DNA from: Armillaria gallica
Taxonomy: Eukaryota; Basidiomycota; Agaricomycetes; Agaricales; Physalacriaceae
Direction: 5' to 3'
DNA length: 64,000 nt
Assembly: GCA_037576215.1 (NCBI GenBank)
Contig: JBANDB010000017.1
Location: 992,001 to 1,056,000 of the forward strand
The position numbers and the translations under genes were made by a program. The notes under the pieces were generated by a model. It searched no databases. It worked only from the letters and a program-made list of their open reading frames with translations, and was not told the DNA's origin. This document shows positions 11,520 through 22,300 of the stretch, piece by piece. Positions within the stretch are counted from its first letter, which is position 1; the number at the start of each line of letters is the position of its first letter.

Positions 11520-12890
11520 ATGGCCATCGAAACTACTGAGCGCCCTACTTCGTTCATTCTCCCTGACCTTGTCTCTCATTGTACCTTCCCCCTCGTCTAT
11601 CATAAAAACGGCAACGCCATCGCTGCTCAGTCTGTGAAGTGGCTCGACACCAACTGCCCTGACTTGAACGACAAGGGGCGAAAGGCTCTCTATGGACTTC
11701 AAGCGGGTGAACTGACAGCTTACTGCTACAACACCGCTTCCGACGCGCGCCTGCGAGTAGTCTCTGACTTTATGAACTACCTCTTTCACTTGTGAGCCCA
11801 TCTTTGATCATCTTTTCCCCTCCCCACGATGCTAACGTGCTACGCCTAGGGACAACATCAGCGATGGCATGATGACCAAAGAAACTGACATTCTCGCCGA
11901 TTGTGTCATGAATGCGCTCTGGTTCAGCGACCATTACAAGCCCACTCAAAGGACAGACTTCACCCAGCCGAAGGAAGAAATGAATGCGGGTAAACTTGCT
12001 AGAGAGTAAGTCTTGACTTCATGTGCTCTGTCAATTTCAGGGATTAATTTCTTTTCGTCTTGTAGCTTTTGGGCGCGCTGCATTACCGATGCTCATCCTG
12101 GCCCGCAAGCCCGCTTTAAGGAGACCCTTGAGCTGTTCTTTGAGGCGGTCAACATTCAAGCGGCTAGTCGTGATAAGGGTGAACTTCCCGACCTTGAGTC
12201 TTACATCGACGTTAGAAGGGACACTTCTGGTGCGTTTGCCTCCCGACCATACCAACTATTTGTTGATTTGGCGAATTAGGTTGCAAGCCGTGCTGGGCGT
12301 TGATAGAGTGAGTCTATGGTCTAGCTGTCTTCTAGTTCACACACTAATTGATCCTTAGATACGCCCTTGACATCAATCTCCCTGACGAAGTAGTTGAGAA
12401 CGATGTCATTCGGGCGCTAGACCAGCACACGAATGATCTCGTCACTTGGTCCAATGTAAGCAGCCATTAATTCACTCAACTTCTTTGCCTTATAGTGCAT
12501 ACAGGACATCTTCTCTTACAACGTCGAGCAATCCCGTGGAGACACCCATAATATGATTGTCATTATGATGGTTCATCATGGGATGACTCTCCAGGAAGCC
12601 GTAGATTATGTTGGAGATCGCTGCCGGGAGACCATCGATGCCTTCATTGAATGCACGAAGCACATACCGGAATGGGGTGGCGAGATTGACGACGACGTTA
12701 AAAAGTACGTCCAAGGGCTTCAGGATTGGATTGTGGGGTACGTCTTTTCTGGGTTTTTCTCTTGAGTTGTACTCAAAGCTTTCCATCCAGATCACTCCAT
12801 TGGAGTTTTATGACAACCCGGTACTTTGGCGATGGTGGAGCTGAGGTCAAGGAGACGCGACTTGTACAGCTTCTCCCTCTTCAAAACTAG
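11520..12890 (+). CDS. Sesquiterpene synthase (fungal class I terpene cyclase)
   Basis: This is a spliced gene of about 340 residues, the usual size for fungal class I cyclases. The Asp-rich metal-binding motif is DNISD (about residues 92-96) after an LFHL segment. The second Mg-binding NSE motif is NDIFSYNVEQSRGD (about residue 230). The C terminus carries the conserved WSFMTTRYFG (normally WSxxxxRY). These enzymes ionise farnesyl diphosphate and cyclise it to a sesquiterpene hydrocarbon in the cytosol. The protein starts at the ATG at 11520; five introns were fitted with intact frames. Product specificity cannot be read from the sequence. It stands alone: the next genes are a mitochondrial membrane protein and an F-box protein, and the only P450 in the window is 23 kb away. 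Confidence 0.93.
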
Positions 12891-13091
12891 AATTTAGGTG
12901 GGGCTTTATTCCATAAATTTGGAGCTTTTTTGGATTCGTCAATATGTATCTTTTGTGGAATGTAACTTAGACTGGAATCGAATTATGTCGGCTGACATAA
13001 ACCATTACACAACTCTTGACGTCATTCCCACGACCTTCCTCTTATAAGAACCACCTGTGAGACATGACGCCGTTCTTTCTCACAGCCTGCA

Positions 13092-14343
13092 ATGAACACA
13101 CTCATTCGACGCACCGCCGTTCCCCGTCTCGCTCGTCATGCTCTCTCAAGGCCTTCAGTCTCGCCTTTATTATTTTTGAAGTCCCGGACTGTCGCTAGCA
13201 GCGTATCCAACCGCCCTGCAAGCCAAACCTTCCAGCATACTGCTACCAATATAAAGGAAGAAGCCGGTAACGCTGCCTCGGATGTTGCAAAAATCATCGC
13301 CGGTTCCAACGTGACTCGACAGGATGTCGTTACGCCCAATAATTCCACTTTCGTACGTGAATTTGTTCTATGTTCGTTTGCCTGGACTCATAACGAATAC
13401 GCGCCAGTTTGGGATTACCGGTGCTATCGCGTCTTCTGTGCCTAAGCCTGCGATGGTGTTTGGGCTTGCTGGTACAATGGATTTTTTGCGTGCTGGGTGC
13501 TCAATCTAAAACGCCACCTAGGTACACTTCCCTATGTCGCTGCCTCTGCTACGACTGTCTATCTAGCTCAAGAGGCGGGGCATGCAGCCAGCGGCCTGGC
13601 GACGAAGATAGATCCCGGAGTCGCTCTTACAATCCTCGATCAAGCCTTAAATGTGCAAATGACTTACGGAGCGGTAATGCTCTCATTTCTCGGCAAGCTA
13701 TCTTTACAATTATATCGAGATTTCGGATCTGACGTTGGCTCTTTTTTTCCAGGCGCCATACATTGGGGGATGGAATTCGCAGGTTACGGCGGACAAAAGG
13801 GCTATTCTCGCTTGATGTTAGGTACAGCGCCCATGCTGGTTGCTTGGCCAAGTCTTGCACTTGATCCCATGGCGGCTTTGACGGCTCAATGGGTTGGCTT
13901 CACCGCTTTGTGGTGGGCCGACGCGAAGGCCACTAGCCATGGGTGGGGTACGTTCAAGTCAATGTCTGTTGAGAAAATCGCTCATTCAAATGCCAATAAT
14001 AGCGCCAGCTTGGTATTCACAGTATCGTTTCTACTTGTCCGTGCTCGTCGGTACCTGGTATGTACTATCTAGACGAATTTGGGACTTGAATCTGATTATA
14101 TCTTTCGCATACAGCATCATCGGTTCACTTGCCGGAACCTCGTATTACGGACCTGTCGCCGGTCACGGATTCTTGTCCCATGACCTCGAACTCACTCGTG
14201 AATTGAGGAGGGAACTCAGTCCCGAAAGCAAACATAAAATTCCTGGTGTAATCGAAGCAGCTCCCGCTACCATGGCGTCAGGTCAACCAGGATTCGTAAC
14301 CATCAAGAAGCGGGATGTGGAGGCCGCGGACAAGAAGGACTGA
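13092..14343 (+). CDS. DUF3429/TMEM69-family mitochondrial inner membrane protein
   Basis: This is a spliced gene of about 320 residues. The N terminus (about residues 1-45) is rich in Arg, Ser and Ala without acids, a typical mitochondrial presequence. The DUF3429 core follows: GTLPYVAASATTVYLA, then the diagnostic YGAVMLSFLGAIHWGMEFA, a PMLVAWPSLAL helix, QWVGFTALWWAD, and PAWYSQYRFYLSVLVG, giving about four to five membrane helices. The C-terminal tail is hydrophilic and charged. The family's biochemical role is not established. One intron (13693-13752) uses a GC donor (CTCG|GCAAGC), and the reading frame across it restores the conserved LGAIHWG motif. It is convergent with the F-box gene on the other strand. 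Confidence 0.88.
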
Positions 14344-15151
14344 AGAATGTGTATCATGGGACCTAAAGGCGAGCAAATTGATTGTAACATGTACTAGTAG
14401 AAGCCAAACCACGGAATGTATTTTTGTATCGAAATGTCCACAGTATACCTACCTATTCGTGCGCCTGTCGCAAGTGACCGCAGGTTCCTATACTCCCCGT
14501 CTGCCATCTGCTGCGAGAAGTTGGCGAGAAGTCTGCGCTCGAGCATGCGCAAGATGCCGCCCGATCAATTACAAGCCGATCAACAATTACAACATCCATC
14601 CGTTGACGCCGCCAATGTGACTGGATCCCCACACGGGTAGGTACTCTGAATAAACCACTTTTCGACACTTAGTATTTCTAAGCACATGTGCTCACCCAGA
14701 CGAGCATGAAAAGCATTAACATGGAAGATCGTGGTGAAGTTGGAATTATCGCCTATTCGTTGCCCATGCCATAATTTTCCGCCACGCTGGGCTAGACAGG
14801 CAGTACTGGCTGGGAGTTTGGACCGAACTAAAGACGGACAGGAAACAACGCTTCGCCTTTATGGGCTATCAGGTTCGAAGGTGCGCTTCTTTTTATGTCT
14901 ACCTTGCTTGGTAGACATAGATGTGCAGCCTCTGGAGACCTACAACGAGAATCATGGAACATTCACCCGCAATGACGTCGAGCAGGACTCAAAACTTAGC
15001 TCAATCCGACCTTGAAGAGAATACTCCACCGTCGACTTGTGAAGCCAGGACCCGAATGGTTCATTTGGCCAGCGGTGTTGACATCAAGCCCAGCGGTCTG
15101 CTCAAGTATCAGTATATTCCTCCGTCCCTACATAGATCTTATGTCCGTAGT
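14344..15151. other. Convergent intergenic region with unassigned coding-like fragments
   Basis: This region lies between the 3' ends of the DUF3429 gene and the F-box/WD40 gene. Short open frames exist on the plus strand (about 14416-14640 and 14731-14880), but they match no family I know and have no connected splice pattern. They may be chance frames or a decayed gene. Confidence 0.4.
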
Positions 15152-17366
15152 TTAGAGTTGTATAAAACTTGTATCTATGCCATCCGAAAAGTCCCATATG
15201 CAAATCCGCTGATTGGTATGTGAGTAAGGAGCATGAACTCAAAGCAAGCAAACAATCTCACCTGATCTTCACCACAGGAAACGATCTGTTACGGGTTAGA
15301 CAGGTCAATACACGTAAACGTAACAGATGAAAGTAGCAAACCTTCGTGCAGTCAAAACCGATGCAGAATATCCGCCCGGTATGTCCTCCGGTGAGATCAG
15401 CCACCAGGGCACCAGTCTTTCGGTCCCAGACCTAGATGGTGGAAGGTTCGAGAAATCAGCGTGAGAGATGGAAGGGTGCTTACCTTGATAGTCAGGTCAT
15501 AACTTCCACTCATTACGAAGTCATCCCCTAATGCCACGCTCCTCACCAAATCGCCATGCATGCACCTTGTCTCCGTATGGGACAAAGCCGTCGCTGGCTG
15601 AATATTCGTGCTCCCACAGGACCGGCAAACATGTCCGCCGGCGAGACCGCCCGTCAGAGGAAACGAACCTGTCAATGGCGTATTCGTTGTCGGAGCATTC
15701 CCTTCCAACGGGATATCAGGTGACGTAGACCACCCTTGCAACGTCGTGATATCGAACAGACGAAGGTGCTTATCTGAAGAACCTGATAATACGTACGGCA
15801 GTTTGAAGTCTATTGAAGCAATCCTGGCTTAGTGTCAGTCTGGGTTTAAACGGTCCAAAGTTAAGTAGAGCGCACCCTCGGGTGTGGTGATCTCCAAACG
15901 TCCGTAAAAGGTTGCCTGTTTTCGTATCCCAAAGTCGTACGGAACGATCTCCAGATCCCGAGACGATAAGAGTCGGAGAGATGGACACCGCATTAACTGC
16001 AGCTCGATGAGCACCAAGTCGGAATTCTGGTTCCAGGTCCGGGAAGCTATATGTCCTCACGTAACGGTCTATGAAATTTATCAATGAGCGGTCTAGAAGA
16101 CTGAGAACGTAAACAAACCTTTAGAACATGAAACTAGACGTGCGTCATCGAAACGTACACACAGCACACTATCTTCATGGTCGGAGATCACTTTTACTAA
16201 CTCGTTCTTCTCTAGATCCCATACGACCACCCTGCGGTCGCTTCCGGCGCTGGCAAGGAGGCCATTATATACGCAGATACTGAGCACAGAGCTCGAATGA
16301 ACCTCGCCGACAACTCTTTCTACCAAACCAGTGGATAGATTCCATTCTCGAACGGTCTTGTCCCGAGAGCCTGTAAACAGAACTTGGACGCCGGTGGAAG
16401 GGTAAGTGTAGAGCTGCAAACAGTAGATAGTGTTGGTATGAGCATTTGTAGGCGCCCCGCGTGTTTGCAGCACAGAGCGTTGGCATGATGAGGTTAAAAC
16501 ACGATTGTGAAGTCGGACATGAGTTTGGTGGAGGAGCTTGTAGTCGGATTTTAAGAATGAGGACGGCCCGAGAGTATTCAGAATAGGTGGCGCGGAGTGA
16601 CGAGAGCGGGACTTTGCAGATGAACTTCCGACAGCCCGGGGATGTACGCCTTCTCTTCTGCTGCTCGTGGAGGCTTCAAATGAAGGCGCGTTGTCGTTGA
16701 AAGACATCATAGAGGCAAAACCTGAATCCGACTCGGTACGCATCATCGATGATTCCGCACGAACCGTTTCTACGTCTGACATCAACGAGTCCGCCACTTC
16801 GTCTTCATCGGCTTCTTCGTCAGAGTCACCCATACCCTCATCGTCAGAATCCTGCCATGCCTCAGAGCTCTTGGGAGCATCAAAAGCATGAGTTCTCGGT
16901 GGCTGTCGCCAATCCCAGCCACGGGATAGGCACAGATTCTTCCATAGAGATTGATCGTTGGCCAATGTTTGCCACCGTCGGCAGACCAGGGCACAGGTTA
17001 AAAGAACTTCAGCAGATAAATTTGAGAATATCTGCAAAGAGACTTCTGTGGGTAGAGACTAGTGGACAGTCAGCGTGCGCACGGCAAATATATACGAGAC
17101 GACGTACACCAACTACATCGAACTGCAGCAAGGGCGCTAGTCGCCTTTGGATGGTGGCCAGACGAGACCTTGGCAAAGACGCTAATAGTCGATATGCCAG
17201 CTCTACAGCCGCGTTAGGAAGAGAACAGCAAATGATGGCAAGGCGACAGACCTTCGCACTCTTGCACCGAGTTTACCGACATCCCTGAAAAAAGTGACTG
17301 GGCGTTATTGGACAATGGAGCAGCCGCCTGCCAGCTATCCTCGTCAGTGTATCCTTCATCATGCAT
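15152..17366 (-). CDS. F-box and WD40-repeat protein, SCF ubiquitin ligase substrate receptor
   Basis: The spliced protein has about 600 residues. Order: an N-terminal helix (ELAYRLLASLPRSRL ... PLLQFDVV), an F-box (LPTEVSLQIFSNL ... ALVCRRWQTLANDQSLWK), a long acidic and Ser-rich insert, then at least six WD40 repeats (TGSRDKTVREW, SAGSDRRVVVWD, VSGSGDRSVRLWD, LSGSSDKHLRLFD, MSGSYDLTIKVWD, VSCGEDQRICIWD). The F-box binds Skp1 and the propeller recruits phosphorylated substrates. A loop between repeats holds CRSC and further Cys/His residues. The architecture resembles Cdc4/Met30/Pof1, but the target is unknown. The start is the ATG at 17364-17366; the last exon (about 15152-15216) encodes the final WD strand and stops at 15152-15154. 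Confidence 0.9.
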
Positions 17367-17706
17367 CGTTGCTCGTCGCCGGTGTTTGAAATAAGAAAGC
17401 TGAAGTGGCCGGTCCTAGGAAAGGGACCCTTGATTCACAGAGTTGGTCGCGATGGGTGACTTATGTCCACGCGACTGCCGATCAGATTTGCAAATTCAAA
17501 ATAACACGGCAGATATCCAAATCTAGACCTGGTCACAGCACTTTTATTACTACCGCGTACATCTACAAAAATCTTCTATTTCTTCTTCATTGATTGGCGC
17601 CAGCATGCCTGAATTCTTCCCCTCCGAACGGGGGCTCATCATAGAACGGTACCCAACCTAGAAAGAAATAAGACGTTGAGAATTCCATTGACAAATATAT
17701 CATAAT
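17367..17706. other. Spacer between Aha1 and the F-box gene
   Basis: Both flanking genes are transcribed leftwards, so this stretch holds the Aha1 3' untranslated region and the F-box gene promoter. No further feature is seen. Confidence 0.4.
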
Positions 17707-19129
17707 TTATGAGGAAGAGAAAAAGGGTATAGCGAATGCAGCAGCAAGGATCAAAACTGTAACAGCGACAACGGGAACGAGAGATGAGCGGGAGTTCGAC
17801 TTGAGCTTTTTGACGACTCGCGGCTTCGGTTTTGGGGTGTACGAGGGGACATAAGGAATCAATTGAACATACCCGATAGATTTGAATCCATGAATGCTGC
17901 GATGAAGAGTATCAGCAAAGCCTCAGCACGAAAGATGCTGTACTTACTAATATCCCTCTAGATTCCGCTTGATCTCATCCTCCATACCGAGCGGGACACC
18001 AGACAGCGTGAAAGTAACCTTGGTCGAATCCTCCGACTGATCAAGCGTCGTAGTCAAGGTTGCGGTATGGTCTGAAACACACAAGCTCAAAAGACAAACT
18101 TCTACGAAGAGGATGTTCAGCTTCACCTGATTGCCACGTAGGACTAGAAAGCGCCCAAGTCTGTACTATCTCTTTCGGTGGCGTAAGAGAGACATATTTC
18201 CCTTTCACGCCGCCTCCAAATAGACTGTACTCCGTATCCGGTTTGGCTGCAGACTATTCCACACGTTAAGTAGAGGAGAAATGATGAATCGTGTACAGAC
18301 ATACCTGGGCGCCGGCTCGAGTCCAAATCGGAATCCTCTTTTCGTCCGTGAGCAAACCAAAGAGATCATCGGCAGCAGCCTTGAAAGTCCCATCGACAAT
18401 GACCGTAGCTGTATTAACCGCCTTGGGTTCCTTCTTCGCAGGCTTCGGCGCGGCTTCAGGTGCCGCGGGCGTAGTCGAAGGTGGTGTCGCCGCTGCCGGT
18501 CTCGGTGTATTAGCACGACTCGGTTCCGTACTAACAGTCAAGTCCTTCCCATGCGTCTCGAAAATGGCAGCCGGGAACTTGGCAAACACGTCTTCGAGGA
18601 TTTTAGGAAAGTTCGCTTTGGCGATCTCAAACAATTCGTTGATTTCTGGGGTTGGCGCGGTCGAGAGGGACCAAAAGAACTAATGATTGGTGCAGGGTAA
18701 GTAAATGGGCACGATAACAAGAACGCTGCACGGACCTGGTATTGGCTGAGGCCATCCATAGTAATCTCATGGGACACTTCAGGAATATCGAGACGCCCCT
18801 TGACCTCGGTGCCATCGGCAGTCGTACCCTCCCACTCCAGAGCAAGTTCACAATCGTAGATAGTGATGAGCCTATCCACAAAAAGAATTGAGCACTGTGC
18901 AACCTCTGCAAAAAGGACACACGTACTTGGACTTTCTTTGACCCAGCTCGATGTCGCCAGCTACATTGAAGACATTCGATATCCAGACTGCTTCGCTTTC
19001 ATTATCAGTCTCTATCCTCAAGCCCGTCAGCTCCTGTTCAAACCAATCTTGCCCCCACTTGGTGATGTTCTTGTTTTTCCAGTGCCAGTTGGCAGTCGAA
19101 GACGGAAGAGGAGCGGGAGGAGCCGCCAT
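17707..19129 (-). CDS. AHA1: Hsp90 ATPase activator Aha1 homologue with a predicted C-terminal membrane anchor
   Basis: The spliced protein has about 370 residues. The Aha1 N-terminal domain begins with ANWHWKNKN (the family's NWHW motif), followed by ELTGL, NVAGDIELGQRKSK, LITIYDCELALEWEG and EIPEVSHE-like sequence. A Pro/Ala-rich linker leads to the AHSA1/START-like C-terminal domain (DLFGLLTDEKRIPIWTRA, YSLFGGGVKGKYVSL, IVQTWALSSPTWPSGH, TKVTFTLSGVP). Aha1 binds Hsp90 and stimulates its ATPase. After the START-like domain the frame continues through a basic stretch (PKPKPRVVKKLKS) into about 21 hydrophobic residues (LVPVVAVTVLILAAAFAIPFF) and stops after SSS. This is the layout of a tail anchor and is not part of yeast or human Aha1. 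The start at 19129 agrees with the family's N terminus. Confidence 0.9.
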
Positions 19130-19345
19130 CGGGGTCGTTCACGCAGGAAATTGGACGTGGAGAAGTGAGGGATGTGAAAGAGATGAACCGGGAAGTGACG
19201 ATCTTGACGGTACTGGTTAAAAGCGCGTACCAAAATTTCGACGGACTTCCACCATTTTCTGGATACTTCCCTCTTTGGAAATGCCTCTCATCAAAGATCA
19301 TTGTATGATTTTTACATCAAGATACTTATGGTACCTAATACACGA

Positions 19346-22300
19346 CTAGCTAGCTTCGAATCGTACGCCTTTCTTCTTCTTTTTTGGGAGAGGAGGTCTA
19401 GGTGCATTACTGACAGATACTTCGCTCTGGATAACTCCTTCAATTGGATCAGTGGGTAAAGGACTGAGGACTCGGGCCTTTCTTTTCGCCGGTATCGCTG
19501 GAGGCGTTTCTGTATCCTGCCCTACATCCATTCCTACCGTCACAGCATCGGTATCTAACCCTGCCGGGTCCTGCGTTGGGATATTGAACAAAGGGAACTC
19601 CACAGATGGTAGATACTTTGGTCGCTCGGTTATGAATCGTGGATTCTGTTCGACGGGTCAAGATTAGTCATGTACTAGAGCAGGGCAACGAACCGCAATG
19701 TAATGCCTCATGCCGCTCTCGTCAATAAGTTTGGGAAGTTTATCCGGGCAGTCCTGAAGAGCGGTCCGTCGGCTAACCATATTTTCTTCAGCAGTATTAC
19801 GAATCGCCAACGTCTTGACTGAAATACTTTGAGCCCGTAGACTGACCACCAAGGAAACCCGTACAAACCTGATATATGCTTGGTCTGTCCAATCCGATGA
19901 GCACGTTTGATTGCCTGACTTTCGACATCCGGTTGCCACACAGGCTCACAGAAAATGACCCGCGATGCAGATACAAGGTTTCTTTACAACGACATATCAG
20001 TATTCTGGCGGAAAGCAGATAATAAGATACACTCACAGCCCACGAGCTCCATGTTTCAATTCCATGAGGAACACTCGATATGTCTCCGAGGTCTCGAAGC
20101 TATTGGAACGCCCAAAAAATCAACAAAGAACATCTACACGCGCAAATACAAACTCACGTCAAAACAAACTGCTCACGAACTTGCGTGGGTACATGTGACA
20201 TGAAGCGCAGATACTTGACCTGCAGAAGATCGAGAGCGTCGGCAACATGAGCTAACGTCAAGGCTGAATCCGAAAAGATCAAGAATTTCTCGTTCTGCGC
20301 ATATCGAAGCACCTATGCCATGGAGAATTGAGTTAGCTCAGAAAAAAAGCTATTAAGATGGTTCTACCTCATTGATAATATAATTGAGTTTACTTGACGC
20401 TGAGTCCTTGATCCGTATACGTCGAAAGGGCGAGAGGGAGAGTAGCGTTGACGGTACATCAGGAAAGGTTCGAGCACTTGCGTCTAACGGGTCAACATCC
20501 TCCTTCTCTAGACGCTCAAGTCGCGCTAAAGCTGCATCCAGCTCCTTCTTCATTTCCTTCAGCTTTTCAGGAGACGCCGCTTTCTTGGCATCTTCATGCA
20601 GTCGACTGGCCTTGCGCTTGCGAAGATCCATTTTCTTTGTCGATTCGGCGAACAAAATCTGCTTTGCGTGATCCCTTTCGGCGATGGCGGCTCCTAGCTC
20701 GAGCATACGTCCTGGCGTGATGAGAGGTTGCTGGGAGATAGTATTTCTCATTGTAACCAGTCTATCTGGGTGCATGAGGCCAGCAAAGGTGCCCTGGCTG
20801 TCGTCCTGACTCTGGGCTCCAGGTATTCGCGTCCATCTCTGGAAGACGCTGTCAGGAATGTCATAGAGTCGATATGGGACCTCGACGTGATCTTGGATGT
20901 TTCTCCATGTCTTATCCTCCGCCGCTAGCCGGCTGATACAGGAATGAGAATCTCAAAGAAATGAAGAAGTACAGTTGAACTTACATGTGCTCTATCGCTT
21001 GAGTGATCAGCTCCAAGTCTTCTTGGGAGGCATTGCGATTGATTGCGGTCTCTATATGAACTTTTGGCCTCGTCATGATCTCGTCGGCGTTGTACAGATG
21101 CTCGTCAACAGACCAGAACATGATCCTTTTCTCAAGTGAATAGTTTGCGAAGGGTGAGCCGTGGGATCCACGTACTGTGTCATATTTGAAACCAGCTCCT
21201 GAAGCATATCCGAGTTCTGTGCAAATCAGGAGTTAAGCGAGGAACGGCCCACAATAACTGACATACCCTAGGATGAAACAGATAGTCCTAGGAACACACG
21301 TGAGCTGAGGTCAAACGATGATAATAACGGCCTTACTTGGTCTCGTCGTTCAGAGTCGACAGCGTTGATTGCGATGGCCGCCTGTAGAGCATTGTACGAG
21401 CGCACTGCATACGGATCCAGGTCCAAGAAGACAGCCTCCTTGTAGATGGGGGGAAGGACAACATCAGCTTCCACGTCTTCAACCCTGACAAAATCCGAAT
21501 GTCAAAGTACGCCTCAAAATAATGAAGCCGATCTACCTGTGTCGTACCATCACCATGCTCATGACTTGCGTCAAAACCTCAATTGCAGCAGGCCGAGGGC
21601 CATCCGGATCCATGAGAGGCTCCGTGACGTGCGTTCTCATAAGCTGTGGATCAGCCAGGAATTGGGGAACACCAACAAAATGCGTGATCATATTCCCCAG
21701 TTTCCGGAGGTCCTCCCGATCGTACTTGTTCCATATCCTGGCTTGCTTCACAGGAGGAGGAGTAATTTCGCGCGATTGAGAAGCAGATCCTTCTGGATCT
21801 TTGAAAAGCTCCCAAAATTCTGTATCTCCTTCATCGTCATACAGCTCTTGCATGCCGTCCACCTTTGCTCCAAAATTGAGACCTAAAAGGTTTGTGGTTG
21901 GAGTACCGGTGACGATCCAGCGATGTTCGATGCTTAGGAGCTTCGTGAATGGTGTCAGAATGGTGGACATGGATGCTGAGACATGCCCTTCATCGATAAC
22001 GAGGCGCTTCCATCTAATTTGTAAAAGTGGGGAGACATTGGGAATATCACAGCTGCAGTTGGGTATCCGGGTCCCTGGGAATTCATCACAGTTGCAGATT
22101 TTCCAGGAGTGTAACTTTGAAACGTCTTTCACAAGATTCTCCGCAGTGAACCCTGGAAGATAGGGTCAGCGCCTCTGTACTACGAGAAAACACTGACAAA
22201 CATACGAGAGTAGGTTATAAGAATAATCTGCACGGGCTTGTTAAGGAAGAAAAAGAAATGGGTTAAAAATGGCTCACGTCGTAGTCCGATGCTAAGGTCT

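Noticed and set aside
14953..15160. Reading the DUF3429 downstream frames as a continuation of that gene
   Set aside because: The DUF3429 frame ends cleanly at 14343 after a complete family domain and tail.
14957..15340. A plus-strand small protein with an LYR-like motif (LELYKTC) that can be spliced to a neat stop
   Set aside because: It is antisense to the last exons of the F-box/WD40 gene, which encode clear WD40 repeat sequence (VSCGEDQRICIWD) with correct splice sites. The LYR-like frame is a shadow.
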